A stretch of 64,000 nucleotides of DNA from Alkalibacterium sp034520745 (GCA_034520745.1 JAXHNF010000017.1:124001-188000); one strand, 5' to 3'; positions 28,693-38,602 are shown, counted from the stretch's first letter. A program made the numbers and translations. Notes: generated from the sequence alone by a model not told the origin.

Positions 28693-29815
28693 ATGCTTGA
28701 AAAAGGCTCACGCTATACTTATGTGACTCTTCTTCTTGTTTGTTGTTGCCTTTTTTGTTTGGCTGCAGCGGGCAGACGACAGAGGAAGATGGAGACCGAG
28801 CGTCCGCCGGCTGTCAGCGAAGAGGTCTCGTATGCAGCCTTATCGATCGATTATGAATCGTTTCAGAAAGTCGTCGGCTGGCTTTCAGAAGAGACCCTGC
28901 TGGTCCATATCGGTGACACTGAAAACCATGAACTGGTTTCCTATCATATCTTCTCCGGTGAAATAGAACAGATCTACAGCAGCGAGACGGCTATCCTTAC
29001 TGTCGAGATCAACGAGAGGCGTGACAAGATACTGTTTCAGGAAATCGACAACGACCGGTTCGATGCTGCGTGTAATATCCCTCGACGGCCTGACCATCCA
29101 GACCGTGGAACTGGATTATACGAGTTATGTCACCTTGGACTGGAACGCGACAAGCGACAACACTGTGTTCGTATCGCATTACAGTTATGACCATGGGCTG
29201 GAGGTGGAAACGATACAGGTCTATATCTGGACCATTGACGAGAATATCACTTTTCCCAATGAATATCCCTTCTTTGTCTCCGAAGTGGTATTCTGCCAAT
29301 GTTTATCTGTATATCGATGAGCTGGAAACGAATGCCCTCTATATCGGTGATATCCGCGAAGACGGTGATAATATCATGCTCAACCGCGATATATGCCGGC
29401 TTTCATCTGAATCAGGATACGTTTCTGGGGTTCGTCGAGTCGGACATTTCGGACAGTCAGCTCCATATTTTCCATGAGTATCCTTTTCTGATCGGGGACA
29501 AAGCGATCACTGTCCCCAAAGTCACGGTGAATGGATCATCCGGTGGCTCCGTATCTGACCCAGGCGACACGAAACGGCGATATCTATGGCGTGATAGCCG
29601 AGTATGCCTTTGCCCTGGAAGAAGATCTGGGAGAGTATCACCTGTCGCATCTGGACTTCGAGAATGAAACAGTGGAAAATATCCTGGAGCTTCCGGAAGA
29701 TGCGCCGATCGCACTCAGTCCTTCCGAAGAACACGTGCTTTACGGCTGGCGCCTGGAGTACATCACGGATTTATCCGATCCCGAACTGGTTCCTCTGATT
29801 GAAATACTGAACTGA
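28693..29815 (+). CDS. YqgU-like beta-propeller protein
   Basis: About 375 residues read across frame shifts near 28740-28800, 29065, 29290, 29400 and 29540. ATG 28693 is chosen because GAGGTG is six bases upstream, whereas an ATG at 28687 abuts it. The N-terminus is a signal-like hydrophobic stretch (TYVTLLLVCCCLFCLAAAG); a lipobox may be hidden by an indel. Repeated blades are suggested by VVGWLSEETLLVHIG, TLDWNATSDNTVFVS and LSPSEEHVLYGWRLEYI, the pattern of YqgU-type extracytoplasmic propellers. Function is unknown. The position after glcK agrees with the Bacillus yqg cluster. Confidence 0.68.
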
Positions 29816-29885
29816 ATTCACACTGGAAAAATCTCCCAAAGTGCTGTAAACTGTAATATGAACAGAACAGAGAGGGAGTTTGCTT

Positions 29886-30291
29886 TTGGATACATGGACA
29901 GTTGTAACAATCATATTATGGGTCTTGATCATTGCCTACGCCATATGGGAGATCGTGCAGTACTTCCAGCGGAAAAAAGCGGCGACACCCCTGGACAACG
30001 ACAGCGTTCAGAGAAGATATGCGTCGCGCACAGATCGTTGATGTGAGAGAGAAAGATGATTTCGATGCCGGTCATATTCTGGGGGCCAGAAACATTCCCT
30101 ATTCACAGCTTAAACAGCGTGCCGGGGAGTTGCGTAAGGATCAGCCGATCTATCTCTATGACGACAAGAAGACCTTGAGTTACCGTGCAGCGATCCTTTT
30201 AAGGAAAAAAGGCTACGAGGACCTGTACGTGCTTCAGGAAGGCTATTCGGGCTGGGACGGAAAAATCAAGCGCAAAAAAACAGTCAACTGA
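29886..30291 (+). CDS. Membrane-anchored rhodanese-like protein lacking the catalytic cysteine
   Basis: About 134 residues. The TTG at 29886 follows GGGAG and gives an N-terminal membrane segment (VVTIILWVLIIAYAIWEIV). One frame shift lies near 29995-30010. The rhodanese domain is clear (QIVDVREKDDFDAGHILGAR, RAAILLRKKGYEDLYVLQEG, GWDGKI). The active-site loop reads YLYDDKKTLSYRAA, with Asp where the sulfur-accepting cysteine should be. It is therefore probably not a sulfurtransferase but a binding or regulatory module. Confidence 0.82.
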
Positions 30292-30348
30292 TTCAGTCAT
30301 TTGACTTGATTATCCGACCGTTTTTTACCATAATTTAATAAGATGAAA

Positions 30349-30378
30349 AAAGGGAAATCTTTGAGATTTCCTTTTTTT
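30349..30378 (+). terminator. Rho-independent terminator after the rhodanese gene
   Basis: AAGGGAAATCT pairs with AGATTTCCTT over TTG, then a T-run. Confidence 0.82.
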
Positions 30379-30456
30379 GTTCGTCAATCCCTCCGGTTTA
30401 CATAAAGAAAGTCCAGATCTGTACATAGCTAGAATAGCACCCAAAGGAGTAGTGAA

Positions 30457-31942
30457 GTGAACATCAAAGAAACCAGACTTGCAAGAGCAGGTATCCGGAC
30501 GCTTGTCAGACAACTTGACCACCGGGATAATAACGAGGTTCCCGTCGCCTGGATCTATACCGCCCTTTTCATGGGATCGCTGATGGTGATCATGAACCAG
30601 ACTGCGATCAAAACGGCTCTGCCGAGGATGATCATCGATCTGGACGTTTCCCCGTCGATCGGTCAGTGGACGGTTTCCGGCTATACCCTCGTCAAGGGGA
30701 TCATGGTCCCGATCACGGCGTTCGCCATGAACACGTACCGGTCCAGGAACCTCTTCATACTCATGATGATGATTTTCGGCCTGGGCTCGCTGATCGCATC
30801 GACCGGGCTTCATTTCTATGTGGTCGTCTTCGGGACGCTGCTTCAGGGTATCGGTGCCGGTATGGTCATCCCCTTGATGCAGACGATCATCCTGACCATC
30901 TCACCGATCGAGAAGAGGGGCAGTGCCTTTGGGACTGATGGGCATCGTTTTGGGGCTGGGTCCGACACTCGGTCCTGCCATGGGAGGCTGGATCGTCGAC
31001 AATCTATCCTGGCATTATATTTTTATCTTTCTGATGATCGGGTCGATCCTCGTTATCCCGCTGGCGATGCTGACTTTGACAGACGTGCTGCCGATGAGTC
31101 ATCCGACACTGGACTGGGTCTCGATCCGGCACTCTCTGATCGGTTTCGGCCTCCTGCTTTACGGCTTGTCCGTTATGGGCTCTCAAGGCTTCGATTCGAT
31201 CATCGCCTGGGCCGGCATCCTGGTCGGGGCAGTATTTATCGTGCTCTTCATCAGACGGAACCTCAACAGTGACGAACCGATGCTGAACGTCTCGCTGTTT
31301 CATAACCGGACTTTCAGTGTCTCGGTCATGATAGCGATGCTCGGACTTATGGTCATTGCCGGCATCTCCACGGTCATGCCCCTGTATATCCAGACCGTTC
31401 TGGGACGTTCAGCCACGCTGTCCGGTCTGATCGTTTTACCTGGGGGCATGCTCAAGGCGTTTCTCTCACCGGTCACAGGCGGGCTTTACGACAAGTTCGG
31501 CGTGAGAGTGCTCGGTCCTGTCGGGGGAGCGATCATGTTTGCCGGCGCGGTTATGCTGACCTTTGTTTCCGCGACGACCCCGATCCTGTCTATCGTCTTG
31601 ATGTATGTGTTCCTGTCGCTGGGCTTCGGTATTTTCAACATCCCCGTCACCACTGCCGGGATGAATGCCCTGCCTGATGAGGAAATGAGTCATGCCACAC
31701 CGGCAAGACAGACGGTCAGACAGATCGGTTCGAGCTTCGCGATCACGCTGGTCTTTACGACAATGTCCATCGTCTCGTCCTTTGTACATTCACCAGCAGC
31801 CGATGCCGGGGGAGGCGAAGCGGATATCAGCATCCAGGGGATCCGCGGCGGGTTCGCAATGGTGGCCCTGCTTGCGCTCGTCGCATTCCTGCTCACTTTC
31901 TTTCTGAAGGAATCTCCCAAACCAGAACCGAGTCAGAGATGA
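30457..31942 (+). CDS. MFS multidrug exporter, DHA2 (EmrB/QacA) type
   Basis: A proton-driven membrane transporter with about 14 predicted helices, about 495 residues. GTG 30457 follows AAAGGAG. The first helix (IYTALFMGSLMVIMNQTAI) and QWTVSGYTLVKGIMVPI match DHA2 motif D. LLQGIGAGMVIPLMQTIIL and GLGPTLGPAMGGWIV correspond to the motif C antiporter segment. One frame shift lies near 30935. The C-terminal arm is acidic/basic (FLKESPKPEPSQR). It is similar to LmrB/Mdr-type exporters. The substrate is unknown. It appears monocistronic. Confidence 0.88.
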
Positions 31943-32235
31943 TTTGGAACCTTTTTCGCTGTAAAAATGGATGTATCCACCGGTTAAGCTAACGGTGGGG
32001 GCCTGTGTCTTTTTATAGTCCACTCCAAGTTGTCGAGGGTAACATGGAAGATACGGAAAATGGATTATCGTGTTACAGTCCGTTTACATTTTGGTGAACA
32101 AGGGCAGCATGACCGAAAAGTGAACGGAAACAGGACCAAATGTTGTGCATAAAGGCATGTTTTTGAGTATACTTGTAAAGTAACGTTCATTATTTAACCT
32201 TAACCGCTTGAATATATAACTGGAGGATCTTTAAA
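31943..32235. other. Gene-free stretch between the MFS gene and the MurE-like gene
   Basis: CCACCG(31977)...CGGTGG forms a hairpin with a ten-base loop; TTTTT comes about 13 bases later, so termination is possible but weak. Farther on TATACT near 32172 may be the -10 of the MurE-like gene. CTGGAGG precedes that gene's ATG. Confidence 0.45.
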
Positions 32236-33806
32236 ATGGAATTATCAAGACTGCTGGAATCAATAGACATCATTTCTAAAAAAAATACGGACAGAGAGAT
32301 CGACATAAAAAACTGGCTTATCATTCGACAGAAGTTGAAGCCGGTACGCTTTTCGTATGCATCCAAGGCTTTCAGACAGACGGACACGATTATGCGGATC
32401 TCGCTGTAACGAATGGCGCATCAGCTCTTGTTGTCGAAAAGTTTCTTCCTGAGCTTTCGGTCCCTCAGGTGCTCGTTGCCGATAGCCGGACAGCACTGGC
32501 AGTTCTATCCGACTGCTTTTACGGTCATCCCTCGCAGTCGATGCGTGTATTCGGTGTGACGGGAACGAACGGAAAAACGACGATTACATACATGACGGAT
32601 GCCGTGTTTCGTGCCCACGAGTTGAATACAGGAATGATCGGGACCATCATGGTCAAGTACAACAGCAAAAAAGAGCCGAGCGTCCTGACGACTCCCGAAT
32701 CTCTGGATCTGCAAAGGTATTTGGCCGAAATGCGTGAAAAACACGTGTCGCATGTGTCGATGGAAGTCTCATCTATCGCGCTGGACCTCAAACGTACAGA
32801 AAAAGTCCGATTCGATGTGCTGGCCTTTACGAATATCCACAGAGATCATATTGATCTGCACGGGTCATTCGAAGCTTACTACAATGCCAAAGCCTCATTT
32901 ATTAGACGTGCTCCAAAAGAGAGTGTCGCGATACTGGATATCGATGAACCGCTTTTAGACAAACTGACAGGTGAGACGGACGCGCAGGTCGTATCATTCG
33001 GGGCGGAAAACACCTCCGGAAGTTTTTCTGTCTCTGATATCGACCTGTCTGAAGGGATACCGTCGTTCACCGTCAGTCAAAGCCGGCCCATCCATACCCT
33101 GAGTGGGGAAACGCTCATCTGGATCCTTTCAGAATAGATTTATCGGTGCCGGGACATTATTCCATCTCCAATGCCATGACCGCCATCATCACCGGTCTGG
33201 TCAATGATATCCCCTTGAGCGTTGTAAAAGATGGGATCGAAAACTTCAAAGGGGTAGAGAGGCGTTTCCAGATCATTTACAAGGATGAGTTCATGATCAT
33301 CGATGATCTGTTCTTGAACGAAGACAATATCGATGCGGGCATGAAGGCCTTGAAAAACCTGGATTATAACAGGATCCATTTCGTGCATGCGGTCCGAGGC
33401 AGCAGAGGGGTCGAAGTCAACCGGGAAAATGCAGAAAGAATGGCAGACTGGTTCCCGCAAGTGGGCATCACAAAGCGTGACACTGACAGCGAGCCGCTCC
33501 CATGCGGGAAAGTTGGATACCGCGACCGATGAAGAGACGGCTGTTATCATGAAAGTCATGAAAGACAGAGGCATTAAAGTGGCGTTTCATCCTGAGCTGC
33601 AGGATGCGCTATCCGCTAGTTTAAACCGGGTCGGACCGGGAGATATCCTGCTGATCACGGGCGCTCACGGCATGGACTACGGCGCAAAGATCATACTGGA
33701 GCTGCTGCTGGAAACGAGACCGGGCGTCAATGAAGAAGCGATCAGAGAGGTCCTCAACAACCGGATGGTCGGCGTAAAGGATCTGAAAGCCGCGGACGCC
33801 TCATGA
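32236..33806 (+). CDS. MurE-like Mur ligase
   Basis: A UDP-MurNAc-dipeptide ligase-like protein of about 520 residues. ATG 32236 follows TGGAGG. Frame shifts lie near 32330, 33130 and 33500. The N-terminal domain has FVCIQGFQTDGHDYA. The ATP loop is FGVTGTNGKTTITYM. TTPESLDLQRYL, MEVSSIALDLKR and DHIDLHGSFEAYYNAK carry the central-domain motifs. The C-terminal domain departs from canonical MurE: GVERRFQIIYK, IIDDLFLNEDNI where MurE has 'DYAHTP', and AVRGSRGVEVNRENAE. No DNPR-type diaminopimelate motif is seen. It may add a different amino acid or act on another substrate. A strong terminator follows. Confidence 0.82.
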
Positions 33807-33848
33807 GTGTTTTTCGGGCAGTATCTGAGCATCTGAAGAACTGTTTCT

Positions 33849-33876
33849 GAAAGGTGGAAAAAGGGCCACCTTTTTC
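33849..33876 (+). terminator. Terminator after the MurE-like gene
   Basis: GAAAGGTGG pairs with CCACCTTTTTC around AAAAAGGG. Confidence 0.82.
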
Positions 33877-33898
33877 ATCCTATCTGATTTTTAACATT

Positions 33899-33942
33899 TC
33901 TGACTGAGCCAGGCGACTTTTGCCGATTCAGTCAGATTTTTT
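33899..33942 (+). terminator. Second terminator-like hairpin
   Basis: TCTGACTGA pairs perfectly with TCAGTCAGA over 20 bases, followed by TTTTTTA. Its centre lies 56 bases after the previous one. Confidence 0.65.
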
Positions 33943-33998
33943 ATTTGTCTATTTGTTTTTCTGATGAGATGACGACTCGTTCGCCCGGACCTGGCTCA

Positions 33999-34556
33999 GT
34001 TGGCCATTTTGGGGTCGGGATGGTCGACCCAGGGGCATCACCGTCTGGTGAGTCGACCATTTTGTGCTTCATATGGTCGACCCGAAGAGTTCATGAACGG
34101 TGAGTCGACCAATTTGCGGTCCAGATGGCCGACCCGAAGAGTTCATAAACGGTGAGTCGACCATTTTTCGGTTTAGATGGTCGACTCGGAGTAATCGTGG
34201 TCAGTGGGATGGCCATTTTGCGCTTCAGATGGTCTGACCCGGAGTAATCGCCGTCGGTGGGTTGACCGTTTTGTGCTTCAGATGGTCGACCCGAAGAGTT
34301 CACGCACGTTGAGCCGACCATCTTCGGGTCTAGATGGCCGACCCGAAGAGTTCGAACATGGGCGAGTTGAACCATTTTGTCGCTCCAGATGGCCAACCCA
34401 AAGAGTTCTTGCATGGTGGGTTGACCCGTTTCACTATTCAAACGGTCAACTCAGTCATCGTTCCATCGGTGAGTCAGCCATTTCAGCCATTGTAGTCTAT
34501 CCGGAACTGGACCGGAACTGAATAGGATCGACTCGGCGCCTGTGAGGGCCCGAGTC
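33999..34556. repeat. Hairpin array D: about eleven units, 52-54-bp period
   Basis: Centres lie at 34013.5, 34066.5, 34118.5, 34170.5, 34223, 34275.5, 34327.5, 34381.5, 34435, about 34489 (one arm only) and 34543. The consensus arms are GTCGACCAT and ATGGTCGAC with a 12-base loop. Unit 4 (34154-34187) has an 11-bp perfect stem GAGTCGACCAT/ATGGTCGACTC. Paired changes occur: GTTG..CAAC replaces GTCG..CGAC in unit 8, and GTTGACC(C)GTTT/AAACGGTCAAC is seen in unit 9. Linkers share CCGAAGAGTTC. It lies between convergent genes, beyond the MurE-like gene's terminators and before the ppsR terminator. Confidence 0.88.
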
Positions 34557-34593
34557 TGCCGCTCTATAGCTTCGATCACCTTCGATCACAATG

Positions 34594-34658
34594 AAAAAAG
34601 TGCCCCCGGCAGATCCGACTCACAGAAAGTGAGGGAACGGAAGCTGGGGGCACTTTTT
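34594..34658 (-). terminator. Terminator of ppsR (bidirectional)
   Basis: AAAAAAGTGCCCCC(G)GC pairs with GC(T)GGGGGCACTTTTT over a loop that can fold further. Confidence 0.85.
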
Positions 34659-34681
34659 ACTGACTGGAGGCAATCTCTGCT

Positions 34682-35494
34682 TCAGTGATTATTCAATGAA
34701 TCGATAATAATAGCTGACGTTTCTTCGATCGACTTGCTGGAAACATTGATGATCTGACAGTCGAGCTTTTTGTATAATTCTTCCGCGTATTCTATTTCCT
34801 TGCGGATACGTTCTTTGCTGGAATACGGTGTTTCAGGCGACATGCCGTAAGAGATCATGCGCTCTCTTCGGATGTTCGACAGCATTTCTTCTTCGTTCGT
34901 GAGGCCGACCATCCTATTCGACTCGACCTGCCAGATCTCATCAGGCAGACGAGATTCGGGCATCAGCGGCAGGTTGGCGACTTTATAGCCCTGGTTGGCC
35001 ATGTAGATGCTCAGAGGCGTCTTGGACGTACGGGAGATGCCCAAAATCACGATGTCGGCTTCCAGAAAACCGCTGGGATCCTTGCCGTCGTCATACTGGA
35101 CAGCGAATTCAAGGGCGGCGATGCGGTTGAAGTATTTATCATCCATCTTATGCTTGGCACCTGGCTTGTGCCTGGGCATCGTGTCCGTACGCGAGGCGAC
35201 TTCGCCGATCAGCGGACTGATCACGTCGATGCATTTGATTTTGTTTTCAGTACAGTAGGTCTCGACCGCCTCGACCATGATCGGATCGACGAACGTGTGA
35301 AGGACCACCGCGTCGTAACGCTTTGCTTTTTCTAAAACACCGTTCAGCTGATCTTCCTGCCGTATGAAGGGGAAATTTTTCAGCTCATAATTGGTGTCGG
35401 GAAACTGAGCCAGTGCGGCGTGCACCACATTGCTTGCTGTCCCACCGACAGAATCGGATAAAACCATGATTGTTAATGATGAGTGTTTAGCCAC
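34682..35494 (-). CDS. ppsR: Bifunctional kinase/pyrophosphorylase (DUF299, YqfL/PpsR type)
   Basis: Regulates pyruvate phosphate dikinase or PEP synthase by ADP-dependent phosphorylation and Pi-dependent dephosphorylation. 270 residues, intact, starting at a GTG (MAKHSSLTIMVLSDSVGGTA) with AAAGGAG upstream on the minus strand. DSVGGTA near the N-terminus and the P-loop GISRTSKTPLSIYMANQGYK match the family. The target enzyme is not in this window. It is divergent from zur. Its 3' end faces array D. Confidence 0.92.
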   Translation of the reverse strand: MAKHSSLTIMVLSDSVGGTASNVVHAALAQFPDTNYELKNFPFIRQEDQLNGVLEKAKRYDAVVLHTFVDPIMVEAVETYCTENKIKCIDVISPLIGEVASRTDTMPRHKPGAKHKMDDKYFNRIAALEFAVQYDDGKDPSGFLEADIVILGISRTSKTPLSIYMANQGYKVANLPLMPESRLPDEIWQVESNRMVGLTNEEEMLSNIRRERMISYGMSPETPYSSKERIRKEIEYAEELYKKLDCQIINVSSKSIEETSAIIIDSLNNH

Positions 35495-35570
35495 TTTGAA
35501 ACTCCTTTACTATATTACTTTATAATCCTAGTATATAGGAAGTGGCTCACATTTTGTACATATTTGAAAC

Positions 35571-35598
35571 TTGAATTTCTGCTATCTTGCGATATACT
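35571..35598 (+). promoter_or_regulatory. Promoter of zur
   Basis: TTGAAT (35571-35576) and TATACT (35593-35598) are spaced by 16 bases, 38 bases before the GTG. Confidence 0.55.
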
Positions 35599-35635
35599 GG
35601 GTAAGAATAAAAAATTATTAAGGGAAGCGATTTTT

Positions 35636-36058
35636 GTGACTGCTTTTGAACAAGCTGTACGAACGCTCAAGCGAAACGGGTATAAAACGACCGGTAAAAG
35701 ACAGCGAATACTCGAACTGCTCTATCATTCAAACAAATATATGACCGCTAAAGAAGTCCAGGACCGGCTTAAAGTGATGTTCCCGGGCATCAGTCCCGAC
35801 ACCATTTACAGAAACCTGCACATGTTCGTTGATCTGAACGTTGTCGAGGAGACGGAACTCAACGGCGAGAAACTTTTCCGCGCGACGTGTGATGTCCACG
35901 GGCATCATCATCACTTTATCTGCACCGTCTGTGGAAAGACGAAGGAACTGGATTGCCCGCTGGATTTTTTCCAGGATCAGCTTCCGGGCTATGAAGTGCA
36001 GTCGCACCGGTTCGAACTTTTCGGCAAGTGCCGGGAGTGTCTGGTGAAAGCAACTTAA
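35636..36058 (+). CDS. zur: Zinc uptake regulator Zur (Fur family)
   Basis: A zinc-responsive repressor, 141 residues, intact. I start at the GTG at 35636 (MTAFEQAVRTLKRNGYK), which has TAAGGGAAG upstream; the longer frame from 35483 has no family similarity. The winged helix contains YMTAKEVQDRL and SPDTIYRNLHMFVDL. The metal sites are HGHHHHFICTVCGKTKEL and the C-terminal GKCRECL, giving the four structural cysteines. HHHHFIC and DTIYRNL are closer to B. subtilis Zur (YqfV) than to Fur or PerR. No zinc transporter gene is nearby. Confidence 0.88.
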   Translation: MTAFEQAVRTLKRNGYKTTGKRQRILELLYHSNKYMTAKEVQDRLKVMFPGISPDTIYRNLHMFVDLNVVEETELNGEKLFRATCDVHGHHHHFICTVCGKTKELDCPLDFFQDQLPGYEVQSHRFELFGKCRECLVKAT

Positions 36059-36108
36059 GCAGACTGAATGAGAGTGTTGACATTTTTCGTGACGATTTGA
36101 CGATTGGG

Positions 36109-36137
36109 TTGACGCTCTCTCTAATTTTGTATATAAT
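36109..36137 (+). promoter_or_regulatory. Promoter of rpsU-yqeY
   Basis: TTGACG (36109-36114) and TATAAT (36132-36137) are spaced by exactly 17 bases. Two further TTGAC copies occur just upstream. Confidence 0.78.
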
Positions 36138-36270
36138 AGACAGTGAATTGTAGTATACTTTATTGATGACTGCAATTACATCATTTATTGATAGGGAAGA
36201 CCAATTGTGACTATTTTAATTTTTACACGCAAGTGGAAACCCCTGAAAGTACGAGGGGAGGGGAAGAACG

Positions 36271-36441
36271 TTGACTAAAACAGATATCAAGAAAGGCGAG
36301 GATCTTGAAGATGCTCTTCGTCGTTTCAAACGTTCCGTTTCTAAATCCGGCACTATGAAAGAAGCCCGTAAACGCGAGTACTATGACAAGCCAAGTGTCA
36401 AACGTAAAAAGAAATCTATAGAAGCACGTAAACGTAAATAA
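36271..36441 (+). CDS. rpsU: 30S ribosomal protein S21
   Basis: A 56-residue basic protein of the small subunit that aids translation initiation. The start is a TTG at 36271 (read as Met: M TKTDIKKGEDLEDAL) with GGGGAGGGGAAG upstream. LRRFKRSVSKSGTMKEARKR is the family core, and it ends KKKSIEARKRK. The length is typical. It lies 45 bases before yqeY, the usual Firmicutes arrangement. Confidence 0.95.
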   Translation: MTKTDIKKGEDLEDALRRFKRSVSKSGTMKEARKREYYDKPSVKRKKKSIEARKRK

Positions 36442-36486
36442 TCATTTTCGTTTTCAGCTGGTTCGAACAGATAAAAGGTGGACGAG

Positions 36487-36934
36487 ATGAGTAAACTCGA
36501 TCAGATCAATCAAGATATGAAAACTGCTATGAAACAGAAGGACAAAGAAACACTGTCCACTGTTCGTATGCTGAAATCTGCACTCCAGACTGAACAGATC
36601 AATAAAGGCGAAGAATTGTCTGAAGAAGAAGAACTGACTATTCTTGCCCGCGAGAAGAAACAGCGTGTGGAATCTCTCAACGAATTCAAGGCAGCCGGTT
36701 CGCGATGACCTGGTCCTTAAAATCGAAAAAGAGCTCGCCGTTGTGGATAATTATCTTCCTGAACAACTCAGTGAAGATGAGGTTCGCACGATCGTTCAGG
36801 AAACTGTCGCTCAGACGCAGGCCACATCCATGCAGGACATGGGCAAAGTGATGGGTGCTCTGATGCCGAAAGTCAAAGGGAAAGCAGACGGAGCATTAGT
36901 AAGCTCTATCGTTAAAGAAGAATTGAATAAATAA
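36487..36934 (+). CDS. yqeY: YqeY/GatB-like protein
   Basis: A small helical protein of about 148 residues related to the tail domain of the GatB amidotransferase subunit; a tRNA-binding role is suspected but not shown. ATG 36487 (MSKLDQINQDMKTAMKQKD) follows AAGGTGG. An extra T near 36702 (GCCGGTTCGC) breaks the frame. Corrected it reads FKAAGRDDLVLKIEKELAVV, then YLPEQLSEDEV and a C-terminus ending VKEELNK. It is cotranscribed with rpsU and followed by a strong terminator. Confidence 0.92.
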
Positions 36935-36947
36935 GCCTTTGAACATG

Positions 36948-36989
36948 AAAGAACGTTGTTTAGTACAATCTAAACAGCGTTCTTTTTTT
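36948..36989 (+). terminator. Rho-independent terminator after yqeY
   Basis: AAGAACGTTGTTTAG pairs with CTAAACAGCGTTCTT over six bases (one mismatch), then a run of T. Confidence 0.92.
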
Positions 36990-37139
36990 TGCGGTCAGTG
37001 ATTTCCGAGATTAAAGGAGCGATTTTCTGCAAGTTTATAGAGTTTTACCGTTATTTATGCTATCATTTATATACTTAAACCACTATCGGTAAGAACTGAC
37101 GAAAGGGTCAGTCTTACAGAAAAAGGAGATGCCAACTGG

Positions 37140-38132
37140 TTGACTGAATCAAATGAGAAACGACAGATCCAATTGGAAGACTCGCAGCGTCTTTTTGCGT
37201 TATTTGGTCCTCAAAACAGTTATTTGAATTTAATTGAAGAAGAAATGGACGTGTCGATCAACAGTCGCGGCACCCAGCTTGAAATCGAAGGAAAAAGCAA
37301 GACCATCGATCTGATCGAATCGCTTTTCAGACAGCTGATGGTTCTGGAAGAAAAAGGGATCACGGTCAAGAAAGCGGATATCGTATCTGCGATCCGGATG
37401 GCGCAAGCAGAACTCAGCTGGCCAAGTTCGTGCGCATGTATGAAGAGGAGATCACCCGGGACAAAGACGGAAAAACCATCCGTGCCCGAAACGTCGGGCA
37501 GCGCAATTACATCGATGCGATCAAGAACGACGACATCGTCTTCGGGATCGGACCTGCCGGGACCGGCAAAACGTTCGTGGCTGTGGCCATGGCCGTTGCG
37601 GCTTTAAGAAGAGGGGACGTCAAGCGCATCATCCTGACTCGGCCCGGCCGTGGAAGCCGGTGAAAGCCTGGGCTTTCTGCCAGGCGATCTGAAAGAGAAA
37701 GTCGATCCGTACCTGCGTCCGCTTTACGATGCACTCTACACGATCTTCGGCACGGAACACACAAACCGCCTGATCGAACGGGAAACCATCGAGATCGCAC
37801 CCTTAGCCTACATGCGCGGACGGACGCTTGATGATGCTTTTGTGATCCTGGATGAAGCACAGAACACGACGACCCAGCAGATGAAAATGTTCCTGACCCG
37901 TTTAGGCTTCGGATCCAAGATGGTCATCAACGGAGACATCACCCAGATCGATCTGCCCAAGCGTGTAAGCAGCGGGCTGATCCATGCGGAACGTGTCCTG
38001 GTGAATGTCAGCGGGATTGCTCATGTGCACTTTGAAGCAACCGATGTGGTCAGACATCCGCTCGTCGCCAAGGTGATCCATGCTTACGAGAATGAAACGG
38101 ATGCAGAAGATTTTCAGGGTGGGGAAAAATAA
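37140..38132 (+). CDS. phoH: PhoH-family ATPase
   Basis: A cytoplasmic P-loop ATPase linked to RNA metabolism and usually encoded next to ybeY. A TTG at 37140 starts the frame after AAAAAGGAG. The N-terminal KH-like part is followed by GIGPAGTGKTFVAVAMA (Walker A), VILDEAQNTTTQQMKMFLTR (Walker B) and NGDITQIDLP. Frame shifts lie near 37405 (RMAQ/AAQLAKFVRMYEEE) and near 37648 (extra base before VEAGESLGFLPGDL). About 330 residues. It overlaps ybeY by one base, heading a six-gene overlapping cluster. Confidence 0.95.
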
Positions 38133-38602
38133 TGGATATCATGATTTATGACGAGACCAATAGTCTGGCGCAGGACAAGCTGAACTGGATGGACAAGCTG
38201 CTGCAGTTTTCAGCAAGCAAGCTGGATATCCCGGGCAGTGCGGAGATTTCGGTCACGATCGTCGACAATGAGAAGATCAGAGAAATTAACCGGAACTACC
38301 GGGACAAAGATGCAGTGACGGATGTCATCAGTTTCGCTCTGGAAGATGACGAAGATATTTTCGCAGCCATGGATATGGAAGAAGATGAGATCCCCAGAGA
38401 TCTGGGTGATATTTTCATCTCTTATGACAGAGCAGTGGAACAGGCAGAGGACTACGGACATTCCGTCGACCGGGAACTGGGCTTCCTGCTCGTTCACGGC
38501 TTCCTGCATCTGAACGGCTATGACCACATGACAGAGGCTGATGAAAAAGAAATGTTTTCATTACAAGAGGAGATTTTAAGAGAGTATGGACTCAAAAGAT
38601 AA
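38132..38602 (+). CDS. ybeY: Endoribonuclease YbeY
   Basis: A single-strand-specific metallo-RNase for 16S rRNA 3' maturation and 70S quality control. 156 residues, intact. The zinc-binding signature H-x3-H-x5-H is visible as HGFLHLNGYDH, with VTDVISFAL upstream. It begins at the last base of phoH and overlaps the start of dgkA by 17 bases, so translation is probably coupled. Confidence 0.96.
   Translation: MDIMIYDETNSLAQDKLNWMDKLLQFSASKLDIPGSAEISVTIVDNEKIREINRNYRDKDAVTDVISFALEDDEDIFAAMDMEEDEIPRDLGDIFISYDRAVEQAEDYGHSVDRELGFLLVHGFLHLNGYDHMTEADEKEMFSLQEEILREYGLKR

Noticed and set aside
34091..34521. ORFs on both strands across array D
   Set aside because: These open frames exist only because the hairpin repeat lacks stops. 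Arm substitutions follow base pairing, not codon position.
33999..34556. Regular repeats that could be read as a CRISPR array
   Set aside because: The whole 52-bp unit, including arms and linkers, is related from copy to copy. There are no unique spacers of constant length, no invariant repeat and no cas genes nearby. The same holds for arrays A-C.
34500..34585. Short direct repeats CCGGAACTGGA and TTCGATCACC
   Set aside because: Two copies each, directly adjacent. They look like simple slippage at the edge of array D and no separate element is supported.
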